The translations under genes were made by a program, and so were the position numbers. From positions 248,001-312,000 of the forward strand of contig NZ_PDLO01000004.1 of NCBI RefSeq assembly GCF_002631205.1: a stretch of DNA of 64,000 bases, read 5' to 3'. The stretch is from Neolewinella marina. GTDB lineage: Bacteria; Bacteroidota; Bacteroidia; Chitinophagales; Saprospiraceae. Below are positions 23,053 through 32,522 of the stretch, piece by piece. The notes beneath the pieces are model-generated. The model saw nothing but the letters and a program-made list of their open reading frames with translations, made no database searches and was not told the origin of the DNA. Numbering within the stretch: position 1 is the stretch's first letter; every line of letters begins with the position of its first letter.

Positions 23053-26000
23053 CTAGTTCAATTGGAAGCGTACGACAACGCCGCCGCTGGCCGCCGTCTG
23101 GGGGAAACCCAGGGGGTTGAAGGGGGTGGTTTTACGGTAGTCGAAGAAGGCGCGCAGGCTCAGTCGCTGGTTCAGCTGGTACTCCACGGAGGGGGCCAGG
23201 GTGAAGATGCGGGCGCCTTCGATAATTTCGCGGGTGGGCGGCAGCAGTCGGCTGGCGTAGGATTTTTCATCCCGCAGGCTGAAGTTGAACTGGATGTCCA
23301 TGTCGCTGACGTTGAGGCGCCCGCCGCTGCGGCTGTTCCCGCCGCCGGGCCGGCCGCCGTTGGTTGTGGGGGCGGGTTCGCGGGTGCGCTGGCGCCCCTG
23401 GAGGAAGCCGATCTGCACGTCCTGCAGCACGATCCCGAAGCCGCCGATCACCTGCTTGCCCACGCTTTCGGAGAGCAGCTTGCTCACGACGTTGATGCTG
23501 CGGGTCTCGTTGCTGGTGTAGGCGAAGTTGACCGACAGTCCGTTCACCAGCTCGGCGTCGATGCTGAGCAGGGGGGCAAAGGACTTCGCCTCCGAGAGGT
23601 TGGGGATCTCGATGCGGGGGAAGAAATTCAGGCTGACGGTGTCGTAGCCGGAAAGCTGGGGGTTCACCTGACGCTCCACCGCGTCGAGGTAGTCGAGGCT
23701 GGTGCCGTAGCTGGAGATGGTGAAGGTCGACTGGAAGCCGTGGGTGATGTTGACCCGGCGGAAGATGTTGCTCAGGTCGCCCATACGGTCCAGGCCGCTC
23801 CAGGTCAGTCGCCAGTTCGGGGCCCCGGTGATATCGAAGGGATCCAGACTCACCGAGTTCGCGTCTTCGCCGCGGTAGGCCGCCAGGAAGGCCGGCAGCA
23901 GTACTTCCTGCTGGTTGGGGCCGTAGCCGAAGGCGTAGCCCTGGGCGGCCAGGTCGGGATCGGCGTGGGGGGTGCTGCCCCCGCGGCGGCGGCTGATGAT
24001 GCGGCGGTTGGCCTCGAAGGCCGCGAAGAGGTTGTTCAGGTTGGTGGTGTCCTGGTTAAAGAGGCTCAGGGCACCGCCGTTGCTGAAGGTGAGGGATCCG
24101 TCGCGCACGGGAACGCTGTGGGTGAACGGCTCATTAGGGCCTTTTTCCAGCACCTTGAAGGTTTCGGTGTAGTTCTCGGTGAAGCTGCGGTCCATGGTCA
24201 GTTCCAGGCGGAAATCGGCGAAGGGCTCCACGATGGCGTTGGCGTCCCACTGCTTGGTGTAGTTCTGGATGACGTCCTGGCTCAGGAAGGGGTTGGTGCT
24301 GATGTAGCCGTTCGTTCCCAGCTCATTGAGAAAGTCGGCGTCGGTCGCGTACTGTTCCTCGCTGAGTGTCCGGATTTCGGGCTGGAGGCCGGCCACGAAT
24401 CCCCATCCGGGGGCGGTGAAGCCGTCGCTAAGTCCGAAGAAATTGGGCTCCGGCAGGAAGCCGGGGATCACCGTGGTGAAGTCCTCACTGTAGGTGAAGC
24501 GGGCCCGCCGCAGGGCCAGCAGGGGCCGGATGAAGGCACTGCCGTTGCCGCTGCCGGCGCTTTCGTTGGCGGCGGGGCGACCGGTCTGCCGCACCGGCCG
24601 GCGCTGGCGCCCTACCTGGTTGGCGGCCCGCAGCAGCGGAATCTGGTCGTAGAAGCGCTCGAAGTTCAGGTCGGCGGTCACCTGCCGCTGCTGGCTGTTC
24701 TGGATGATGTTGCCCAGTCCTTTCTCCTGGATGAGCAGGGGTGCCGCCGCCCAGGTGTAGTTGCCGAGGTATTGGGCCCGCACGTCGACGAAGTCGAGGA
24801 AGGGCAGGTAGCGCAGCGGCAGCTGGTAGCTGGCGTTGATGGTGTGGTTGTACTGCTTGGGGCGGCCGCCGTCAAGCAGGCTGCGCCAGATGCTGTCGCG
24901 GCGGATCTGCTGGGCCTCCTCCTTGGGCAGGATGACGATGTCGTTCTCGTCGGGCTCGTCGATGGTGGCGTTCATGTTGGCGTTGAAGCCGAGGCGCAGG
25001 CTGCGCGTCAGGTTCCACTGCACGTCGTAGCTCCGGTTCCAGAGGAAGCGTTTGTTGAAGAAGGTATTGAACTTCTCGTCCACCCCGGCGAAGCGGTAGC
25101 TCGTCGTGGCGAAGCTGCGGTTGAGCACGTTGGTGATGCTGATCGTATTCGGCAGCGGGTTCAGGTTGAACTCGCTGAGCAGCCGCAGGTACTTGCTCTC
25201 GATCCCCTTGAAGGGCTCGAAGCTCTTGGGCTGGGGGCGGCTGTAGGTGTAGTCCAGGGCACCGGTGTGGTCGTTTACGACCTCCGACTGGATGTAGGGG
25301 TCGCTGTGCTCGTTCTTGGTATAGCCGTAGCTGACCGAGAAGTTGGCCGGATCCAGGGGACTCGGCTTCTCCCGGCGGGTGGCCGGCGCGATGCTGATGT
25401 TGTTCAGGTTCACGGCGGTGATCTTGTCGATCTCCTGGGCCTGCTCCCGGATGCTGTCGCGCACGACCGGGCTTTCGGCGGCCTTCAGCTTGTCCTTCAG
25501 GGGGATGTCGTAGTCGTAGGGGTCGTACTCGGGGGTGCTCACCTGTTTGCTGTGCTGGAGGTAGACCGGCAGGTTGACGCCCCAGCGGGTGGGCAGAAAG
25601 CGGTTGAAGCTCAGGGTGGTGGCCAGGTCGTAGCCGGCCGTCTGGAAGCGGTTCCGCTCCACGACGCTGTTGTCCAGGGCACCGAAGCCCACGCTGCTGT
25701 AGTTCACCGCCGCGGTGAGGTTGCCCAGGTCGGCCAGCTGCACGTCGGCACGGGCGATGGCGGCCACGCCCCCCCGCTCGTCGAGGCCCTCCAGGCGGAG
25801 TTCGTTCACCCATACCTCGGCGCTGATGCCGTCGTTGTCGAGGTCCTTCTCGTTGCGGATGCCGATCATGAAGACCTTCACGAAGCCGAGGTTCGGGTTA
25901 CCCTTAATGCGCAGGGTATGGTTGATGCCGTCGCCGGGGGAGTAGCGCTGCTCGTAGGTGGCGTCGGTGGCCACGTTGCTGTTGTTCCGCTCCAGCTTGA

Positions 26001-29000
26001 GTTCCCGCAGGAGCTCCAGGGGGAGGTTGACCTCGTTCTGGGGCAGCCAGACGGAGTCGGCGTAGGCCGTTCCGTTGGGGTTCAGCCCGTCCAGGCCCAG
26101 GGTGTCCGACATGGCCAGGGGCACCTCGTATTCGTAGTAGTTCTGTTCGAAGTCGGAGCCCAGCCGCAGGAAGAGGCGCAGCTCCCCGTCCTCGGGCCGG
26201 TCGATGCGGCTTTCGCCGGTGGCTTCGGCGTGGACGAACATTTTCAGTTTTTCGTACAGCCGCAGGTCAGTCTCGGTGTACTTGAAGACGGCGCGGCTGT
26301 CGCTAGGCTGCAGGTTCTGCACCTTCAGGGCCAGGGACTGCTCGTTCTGGAGGGTAGTGACCAGCCCCAGGCTCTGCTCGCGGCGGATGCCGTTGGGCAG
26401 CACGTAGTTGAAGGGCTGGCGGCGGCTGTTCTCCTCGATGTTGACGGCGTCGATGAAGAACTCGGTGTCCTCCTCACCGCCGATGATCGGCCCGGTCTGG
26501 AAGGGACGGTTGTAGCGGCGCCAGCTGTTGCGCACCAGCTCAAATTCGGCGAAGCGCAGGGTAACCGGCGCCTCAAACCCTTTCATGAACATCCGCATGA
26601 AGCGGATGGAGCGGAAGTCCTGGATGCCCCCCACCGAAGTCTTCTGGTCGGTATTCAGGGGGATGCGGAAGCGGTACCAGATGCGGCCGGTGCCGCCGAC
26701 GTCCTCGATGCGGTCGGTGACGAAGGGGGTGGCCTCCACGTCCAGTTCCCGGGGGTTGACCCGCGACTGCACGAAGGGGATCTCGTACTGGAAGTAGCTT
26801 TCGGATTCGTTGAGGGTGTTGTCCTGGTTCAGGTCCTCGTCGTCGGGCAGGTTGGTGGCCGACTGCCGCAGGTTGTTGTTGGTGTTGTTGTTGGCGGCCG
26901 AGTTGCCCTGGGTATTGTTGAAGTTCTTGTAGCGGGTCAGCAGGCTTACGTCCTGGCCGAAGCGGGCCTCATCGTTGAAGTAGTAGAAGTTGTCGTTGGA
27001 CACGTCCTCGGCCAGCCGCTGCTGCACCTGGGGGTTACCGGCGAAGGCGGCCAGGTAATCGGCGAAGTGCTCCCGCTCACCGTCGTCGTCGAAGCCGTCG
27101 AGGCCGACGTCCTGGGCCGCGCGGCTTTCCGGGTCGTTGTCGAAGCCCTGGGTGATCTGCTGGGCTACGGGCACCCGCGACCAGACCGTCCGGTCCACCG
27201 GCCGCCGGGGGTTGAGGGGGGTGGGCAGGCCGTTCTCGAAGAACTTGCGGCTGTCCTTGAGGATGTCCTCGCTTACGTTACCGAGGTTGATGTAGAGGGT
27301 TCCCTGCTTCTTGTCGGCGTCCGCGGCGGCCTGGCGGCCGTTTTGGGGGTCGAGGAAGGGCGAGAGCATCCAGAATTCGATGAACTCGATGTTGGACGAC
27401 TGGAAGTCGGGCGTCGTCATTTCCCGCATGATACCGCCCCAGCGGCTGGCCGGGTCGAGCAGTTTCACGGGGGCCAGGGGGTCGCCCTGGTCGGGCAAGG
27501 CACCGGCGGTGAGTCCGGGGTAGCCGTTGGGGGTATCAAAGTTGTAGGGCCCGCGTTCGTTCGGGAAGAACGACATATCGAAGGTGAAGAACTGGAACAG
27601 CCCCCGGCGTCCGGCGCCGGCGTCGAAGAAGGGGAATACCTCCTGCTGGGGCACCACGCTGGTGTATACGTTGTTGTTGTCCAATCCGTTGCGGGCACTC
27701 TGGTCAATGCGGTACCAGCTCAGGTTGGCGCGGTTGGCGCCGGTCACCAGCCCCGTCAGCTGGGCCTCCGGGAAGAGGGGGTTGTTGTTGCCGGCGTCGT
27801 TCTGGGGCACGGAGGCGAGGTACCACCGCTGCACCGGGGTCATGAGGTCGATGGGACTGGCCGTGCCCTCGAAGTCGTCGAGGTAAACAATGCCGCCCTT
27901 CTCGTCGCGACTCAGGTTGATGGCCTTGCTGTGGCCGGGGTCGAGGATGGCCGTTTCCGCCGTCAGGCTGACGTTGGAGGGGGTGTTGGTGCTGTAGAAC
28001 GGCAGCTTGTCGAGGGTGCGCGTCAGCCAGCCGGAGGGCTTGTTGTAGGTGGCGTCAAAGCCGTAGATGCGGTTGTTGATGGGGTCTTCCCCGAGGTTGA
28101 CCTTCTGGGTGAAGGGCCGCTCGAAGAGCTGCATGAAGGTGCCCCCGATGGCGAGGTTGTCGTTCACCTCGTAGTCGGCCCGCAGGCCGAGCATGGTCTT
28201 GGTCTGCAGGCTGAAGATCGTATTGTCCTCGAAGCTGACGTTGATGGGCACGCCCGAGCTCAGGATGGCGTCGTTCAGGATGCGCACCCGGCCGGTGCTG
28301 TAGTCCACGGTGTAGTCGCGGCCCTCCACCAGCAGGGCACCGCCGGCGGTCACCCGCACCGAGCCGGCCGGGATGTTGAAGGCGCCGAGGCTGATCTCGC
28401 TCTGGACGGTAGACTTGTACGAGCCGCGGATGGCGAAGCGGTTCTTCTCGGGGAATTCCCGCGCCTGGAAGAGGGTGGAGTCGTACAGCTCCTGGTAGGT
28501 AAAGCGGGGGGCCACCTCGGGCGAAAGCCGTTCGGCCAGGTCGCTGCCGAAGGGCTCGAGCACCGGGAAGTAGATGCGCCCCGTGGAGGGGTTGATGGTG
28601 ATGCCGGGCACGAAGTCGAAGACGCCGTCGGGCTGGGGGTCGCCCTGGGTGTTCAGCCGGTCGAGGTTAAAGGCCCGGATCAGGGGTACGCCGGGGATGG
28701 GGTTGAAGGTGCCGCCGGGCAGGTCAACGGGGACGGGCAGGAAGCGCTGGAAGCCCTGTCCGGGGTTTTCGTACTGGACGTCGAGGCGGAAGTCTTCCTG
28801 GTTCACCTGGTAGGCGCCCAGGGAGTAGACGTTCTTCATCATCAGGTCCCAGGCCGGCTCGCTCACCCGCTGGGTGGAGCTCTTGAGGAGTTTGGTGATG
28901 AGCACCTGGTTGGAGAAGTTGCTCGTGTCGGAGCTGCTGTTGTCGGTGTTCACCGACAGCTCGCCCACCTTGAAGATCTCGCCGTTGTACTTGTAGCGGT

Positions 29001-30441
29001 AGGAGACGGCCACCACCTGGTCGGGCTGGACGTTGATGTTCAGCGAGATGAAGCCGAGCTCGGGGTTGACGGTGTACTCCCGGGGGTCGAGTTTGCGGGC
29101 CGACACCTTCTCGAAGTCGCGGATCTGCTCCAGCCCGAACTGGGCCGACTGCAGCACTGATACCGTGCGGTCGATGTCGCGCAGGTTTTCCTCCTGGGCC
29201 ACCAGGCGGCCGTAGAGGTCGTTGGCGCCGTTCTCGGGCAGCGGCCGCCCGTCGCAGATTTCCTGGTAGCGGGGGGTGGGGAACTGGCCCACGGCCCGGG
29301 GGTTGGTCAGGCGGGTGGGCTCGCCGAGGTCGGCGAAGGCCACGATGTCGCGGACGTCCAGCACCTCGTTGCGGTCGTTGGTGATCCACACCTCGATGTT
29401 TTCGAGGTGGAAGAGGGTCTGGATCTGGGGCAGGTTGCTCAGGGCGTCCTCGTACACCTCACGGTTGTAGTGGCTGAGGAAGAAGTGGCGGTTTTCGTCG
29501 TATTCGTCGGCGTAGACCTCGAATTCCTGCAGTTGGCTGCCGCCCTCGATGGTAAGTTTTTCGCGCTGCGACCGCTGCTGGCTGGCGATGGCCGTCAGCC
29601 GCAGGTGGCCGAACTGCAGCTCGGTCTTGAGGCCGAACAGCGACTGGGCGCCCTCGATCAGGGTACCCCGCAGGGGCAGGCTCACGTCACCGGCCTCGAT
29701 CTTGCGGATGATGTCGTCCTCGCCGAAGGCCTCGCTGTTGTAGTCGAGCTTGATCTGGTTGTCGAAGTTGAAGTTGGCCCCGGTGTTGTAGTTGGTGTTC
29801 AGCTTGAGCTTGTCGCCGATCTGGCCGGTCACGTTCATCTGGATGTCCATATCGAAATCGAATATGGTATTGCGCCGGAAGCGCTCCACGATGAAGGGGT
29901 TGTCCTGGTACTGGTAGTTGAGGCCGAAGCTGAGGTCCACGCTGCCCTGGGGCTGGATACTGATCTCGGTGCCCCCAAAGAGGTTGTTGATCAGGTCGGG
30001 GTCCAGCTCGATGTCGGCCAGGGGGTCGCCCACGCTGACGAAGTCCTCGGGGTTGCCCACCCCGGCCAGGTTGTTGAAGTAGCGGCGCTGGTCTTCCCGC
30101 TGGCGGTATTCGAAGTATTCCTCGAAGGTTAGGTAGGTGGGCGGGCGGAAGTCGATCTCGCCCAGCCGCTCGCGTACGATGTAGCGGCCGGTGGCCGGGT
30201 CGTACTCCACGGTCTTCTCCACGCCGGCGGGGTCGCGCAGGTCGACGGGGTTGCGGTTCGGGTCGGTGATGAAGTCGCGGCGGCGGTCGCGCAGGGGGGG
30301 CAGGGTGTCCGTCAGGACCGGTGAAAGGAAGGAAAGGGCAGCTTCGCGGCTGGCCACGGCGTCAGCCTCCGTGCGGTAGGGCACGATGGTGAAACTGAGG
30401 GAGACCAGGGCAACACAAAGAGAGAGTAGTGTCTTGTTCAT
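23053..30441 (-). CDS. sprA: SprA, outer-membrane channel of the type IX secretion system
   Basis: 2462 residues from ATG 30441, just over 2400 as in known SprA proteins; an ATG three codons earlier is possible. Signal peptide MNKTLLSLCVALVSLSFTIV. Hallmarks include the early GSVDLSFGLNYQYQDNP and FDFDMDIQMNVTGQIGDKL blocks, the LFGLKTELQFGHL stretch, and a long series of amphipathic beta-strands ending in the aromatic/polar terminus VVVRFQLN. SprA forms a giant barrel through which T9SS cargo crosses the outer membrane and is needed for gliding in Flavobacterium. The ruvA neighbour upstream is a known Bacteroidota gene order. The type-B cargo at 9144-12161 is a likely client. Confidence 0.96.
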   Translation of the reverse strand: MNKTLLSLCVALVSLSFTIVPYRTEADAVASREAALSFLSPVLTDTLPPLRDRRRDFITDPNRNPVDLRDPAGVEKTVEYDPATGRYIVRERLGEIDFRPPTYLTFEEYFEYRQREDQRRYFNNLAGVGNPEDFVSVGDPLADIELDPDLINNLFGGTEISIQPQGSVDLSFGLNYQYQDNPFIVERFRRNTIFDFDMDIQMNVTGQIGDKLKLNTNYNTGANFNFDNQIKLDYNSEAFGEDDIIRKIEAGDVSLPLRGTLIEGAQSLFGLKTELQFGHLRLTAIASQQRSQREKLTIEGGSQLQEFEVYADEYDENRHFFLSHYNREVYEDALSNLPQIQTLFHLENIEVWITNDRNEVLDVRDIVAFADLGEPTRLTNPRAVGQFPTPRYQEICDGRPLPENGANDLYGRLVAQEENLRDIDRTVSVLQSAQFGLEQIRDFEKVSARKLDPREYTVNPELGFISLNINVQPDQVVAVSYRYKYNGEIFKVGELSVNTDNSSSDTSNFSNQVLITKLLKSSTQRVSEPAWDLMMKNVYSLGAYQVNQEDFRLDVQYENPGQGFQRFLPVPVDLPGGTFNPIPGVPLIRAFNLDRLNTQGDPQPDGVFDFVPGITINPSTGRIYFPVLEPFGSDLAERLSPEVAPRFTYQELYDSTLFQAREFPEKNRFAIRGSYKSTVQSEISLGAFNIPAGSVRVTAGGALLVEGRDYTVDYSTGRVRILNDAILSSGVPINVSFEDNTIFSLQTKTMLGLRADYEVNDNLAIGGTFMQLFERPFTQKVNLGEDPINNRIYGFDATYNKPSGWLTRTLDKLPFYSTNTPSNVSLTAETAILDPGHSKAINLSRDEKGGIVYLDDFEGTASPIDLMTPVQRWYLASVPQNDAGNNNPLFPEAQLTGLVTGANRANLSWYRIDQSARNGLDNNNVYTSVVPQQEVFPFFDAGAGRRGLFQFFTFDMSFFPNERGPYNFDTPNGYPGLTAGALPDQGDPLAPVKLLDPASRWGGIMREMTTPDFQSSNIEFIEFWMLSPFLDPQNGRQAAADADKKQGTLYINLGNVSEDILKDSRKFFENGLPTPLNPRRPVDRTVWSRVPVAQQITQGFDNDPESRAAQDVGLDGFDDDGEREHFADYLAAFAGNPQVQQRLAEDVSNDNFYYFNDEARFGQDVSLLTRYKNFNNTQGNSAANNNTNNNLRQSATNLPDDEDLNQDNTLNESESYFQYEIPFVQSRVNPRELDVEATPFVTDRIEDVGGTGRIWYRFRIPLNTDQKTSVGGIQDFRSIRFMRMFMKGFEAPVTLRFAEFELVRNSWRRYNRPFQTGPIIGGEEDTEFFIDAVNIEENSRRQPFNYVLPNGIRREQSLGLVTTLQNEQSLALKVQNLQPSDSRAVFKYTETDLRLYEKLKMFVHAEATGESRIDRPEDGELRLFLRLGSDFEQNYYEYEVPLAMSDTLGLDGLNPNGTAYADSVWLPQNEVNLPLELLRELKLERNNSNVATDATYEQRYSPGDGINHTLRIKGNPNLGFVKVFMIGIRNEKDLDNDGISAEVWVNELRLEGLDERGGVAAIARADVQLADLGNLTAAVNYSSVGFGALDNSVVERNRFQTAGYDLATTLSFNRFLPTRWGVNLPVYLQHSKQVSTPEYDPYDYDIPLKDKLKAAESPVVRDSIREQAQEIDKITAVNLNNISIAPATRREKPSPLDPANFSVSYGYTKNEHSDPYIQSEVVNDHTGALDYTYSRPQPKSFEPFKGIESKYLRLLSEFNLNPLPNTISITNVLNRSFATTSYRFAGVDEKFNTFFNKRFLWNRSYDVQWNLTRSLRLGFNANMNATIDEPDENDIVILPKEEAQQIRRDSIWRSLLDGGRPKQYNHTINASYQLPLRYLPFLDFVDVRAQYLGNYTWAAAPLLIQEKGLGNIIQNSQQRQVTADLNFERFYDQIPLLRAANQVGRQRRPVRQTGRPAANESAGSGNGSAFIRPLLALRRARFTYSEDFTTVIPGFLPEPNFFGLSDGFTAPGWGFVAGLQPEIRTLSEEQYATDADFLNELGTNGYISTNPFLSQDVIQNYTKQWDANAIVEPFADFRLELTMDRSFTENYTETFKVLEKGPNEPFTHSVPVRDGSLTFSNGGALSLFNQDTTNLNNLFAAFEANRRIISRRRGGSTPHADPDLAAQGYAFGYGPNQQEVLLPAFLAAYRGEDANSVSLDPFDITGAPNWRLTWSGLDRMGDLSNIFRRVNITHGFQSTFTISSYGTSLDYLDAVERQVNPQLSGYDTVSLNFFPRIEIPNLSEAKSFAPLLSIDAELVNGLSVNFAYTSNETRSINVVSKLLSESVGKQVIGGFGIVLQDVQIGFLQGRQRTREPAPTTNGGRPGGGNSRSGGRLNVSDMDIQFNFSLRDEKSYASRLLPPTREIIEGARIFTLAPSVEYQLNQRLSLRAFFDYRKTTPFNPLGFPQTAASGGVVVRFQLN

Positions 30442-30542
30442 ACGATGCAATCCTTCCTGACCCCCGGGTATGAAGCAAGGGCGGCGGGCTTAAAGCGTTT
30501 CCCCGCTGGTAGTTACGGGAGGTAGTTAGACAGTCGACGGTG

Positions 30543-31136
30543 CTAGGAAGAGAGTTCCCGCAGCGCGAGCTTGATCAGGTCTTCCGGAGTAGCCGTTTGG
30601 GGGTGGGCCGCCAGTACCCGGTTCAGCGCGCGCTGCACCGCGGGCCGGCCGAAGCCCAGGTTAACCAAGGCAGATAACGCCTCGCTCCGGAGCGTATTGC
30701 TTTGCGGCGACAGCATTGTCGGGGATTCTCCAGATTCCTTGATCATCTTGTCCTTGAGGTCCAGGATGATCCGCTGGGCCGTCTTCGGCCCGATGCCCTT
30801 CACCTTGCGGATGCTGCTCACGTCCTCGCCGATCACCGCGGCGCGGAGTTCCTCGGCGTTCATGCTCGACAGTACCACCAGGGCCGTGGCCGGGCCCACC
30901 CCGCTCACCGAGATCAGCAGGCGGAAGAGGTTGCGCTCCTGCTCCTCGTAAAAGCCGAAGAGCGTCTGCTGGTCCTCCTTGACGTGGAAGTGCGTCAGCA
31001 GGGTGACCGTCTCCGCCCCCTCGATCCGGGTGTAGGTGTAGAGGCTGATGTTGATGTGATAACCGATGCCCCCGGCTTCCACCACCACGAAGGAGGGGTT
31101 CTTGTGGGCCACGGTGCCTTTAACGTATGCGATCAT
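30543..31136 (-). CDS. ruvA: Holliday junction branch migration protein RuvA
   Basis: 197 residues. OB-fold domain I (MIAYVKGTVAHKNPSFVVVE), two helix-hairpin-helix motifs (SGVGPATALVVLSS and KGIGPKTAQRIILDLK) and the C-terminal domain III that regulates RuvB (EALSALVNLGFG). RuvA tetramers bind four-way junctions and load RuvB. It lies between tolC and sprA on the same strand, 36 bases after tolC's partner-side end and 102 bases before sprA, so it could share a transcript with both. Confidence 0.95.
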   Translation of the reverse strand: MIAYVKGTVAHKNPSFVVVEAGGIGYHINISLYTYTRIEGAETVTLLTHFHVKEDQQTLFGFYEEQERNLFRLLISVSGVGPATALVVLSSMNAEELRAAVIGEDVSSIRKVKGIGPKTAQRIILDLKDKMIKESGESPTMLSPQSNTLRSEALSALVNLGFGRPAVQRALNRVLAAHPQTATPEDLIKLALRELSS

Positions 31137-31172
31137 GCCCGCAAGGTAGCGTTTCGGCCCGTGCTTGCCGTG

Positions 31173-32516
31173 CTAGCGGAGGATCTGGCCGGTGACCCGC
31201 AGCAGCTCGGTTTCGGTATTCTTCAGGTTCAGCAGGGCGTTCAGCAGCTGGAATTCCGCGTTGGCGTAGTTGAGCTGGATCTGGCGGTAGTCGAAGCTGT
31301 TGATGGTGCCCCCCCGGAAGCGCTCCTCGGCGATCTCGAGGTTGCGCTCGGCGTTGGCGATGAGGTCCTCGGTGATGCCGACGATGCGGGCCTGGTTCTC
31401 GTACAGGGCCAAGGTATTCAGCAGGGCGGTGCGCAGCTGCTGCTGGGCCGACTGGTAGTCGAGCTGGGCGGTGATCTCCTGCAGGCGGGCCGACTGCTCC
31501 CGCACCCGGCGGTTGCCGCCGTCGTAGAGCAGGTAGCTGGCCGTGAAGCCCACGTTGCCGGTCAGGGTGCGGGCCGCCACGCCGGGCAGCTCCTGCTCCC
31601 GCCCCGGCTGGTCGCCGCCGAATTCGAAGGTCTGGGTGCCCGTCTGCACCGCCACGTCGTAGCCGAAGCCGGCGCCGAAGCCCACCGTGGGCTTGTACTC
31701 GCTTTCCACCAGCTGGGTCTGCAGGGCGGCCAGGTCGCGGTTGATGAGGAGGTTCTGCAGGCTGCGGTTGGCCGTCAGCAGCTGGTTTTCCAGGGCGGCG
31801 GCGTCGTAGTCGGCGGGGTCGTAGACCAGGTCGTCGGTCAGCTCCACCTCCCGCGTCAGGTCGTCGCTGCCCATCACCTGCAGCAGGTTGCGCACGGCGT
31901 TGCGGTAGCTCACCCGCTGGACGGTCAGGGCGGAGGAGTCGGAGAGGTAGGCGTCACGCGCCTGCAGTTCGTCAAAGGTGCCCCCCTGCCCGAATTCCTG
32001 GCGCACCTGCTGGTAGTTGATGCGGTCGCGGCTCAGCGTCAGCACCCGTTCGCGCACCTCGATCTGCTCGCGCTGCACCACGGCGTTGTAGTAGGCGTTG
32101 ATGATGTCCTGCACCGTATTCTCGATCTGCAGCTGCAGCTGGCCGGCGCTCAGGTCGGCCAGGGTCTCCAGCCGCTCCTTGTTGATGGCGATGCGGCCGC
32201 CGTTGAAGATCACCCAGTTTACGTTGGCCGAGGGGCCCACCGTATAGCTGGTGGTGTTGCTCTGTACCACGATGCTGGCCGGGTTGCTCTGGTTGCGGTA
32301 GCCGACGCCGGGGTTGATGCCCAGGGAGATCGTGGGGTACTTCTGCGTCAGGGCGTAGTCGTTGTTGTTGCGGGCCACCTCCAGTTCGTTGGCGGCGATG
32401 CGGATCTGGTAGTTGTTCTCCAGCCCCCGTTGGATGGCATCGCTGAGGGTCAACGTCTCCTGGGCGCGGACGCAGGTGCCAAGGAGGACCGCGAGGAGCA
32501 GTAAGGTGTGTTTCAT
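31173..32516 (-). CDS. TolC-family outer membrane efflux/secretion protein
   Basis: 447 residues with a signal peptide (MKHTLLLLAVLLGTCVRAQ). Two OEP repeats are visible, each starting with a helix and a LSDAIQRGLENNYQIRIAANEL-like or paired ALENQLLTANRSLQNL block, the second ending in FRGGTINSFDYRQIQLNYANAEFQLLNALLNLKNTETELL, which is typical. TolC proteins form trimeric outer-membrane channels for RND or ABC exporters. No membrane-fusion or pump gene is next to it here. Cargo cannot be inferred. Confidence 0.9.
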   Translation of the reverse strand: MKHTLLLLAVLLGTCVRAQETLTLSDAIQRGLENNYQIRIAANELEVARNNNDYALTQKYPTISLGINPGVGYRNQSNPASIVVQSNTTSYTVGPSANVNWVIFNGGRIAINKERLETLADLSAGQLQLQIENTVQDIINAYYNAVVQREQIEVRERVLTLSRDRINYQQVRQEFGQGGTFDELQARDAYLSDSSALTVQRVSYRNAVRNLLQVMGSDDLTREVELTDDLVYDPADYDAAALENQLLTANRSLQNLLINRDLAALQTQLVESEYKPTVGFGAGFGYDVAVQTGTQTFEFGGDQPGREQELPGVAARTLTGNVGFTASYLLYDGGNRRVREQSARLQEITAQLDYQSAQQQLRTALLNTLALYENQARIVGITEDLIANAERNLEIAEERFRGGTINSFDYRQIQLNYANAEFQLLNALLNLKNTETELLRVTGQILR

Positions 32517-32522
32517 GCCGGG

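Noticed and set aside
23062-29160. A 2032-codon open frame on the plus strand opposite sprA
   Set aside because: It is the antisense shadow of a high-GC gene: repetitive Gly/Val/Glu-rich text, no domain, while the minus strand encodes full-length SprA.
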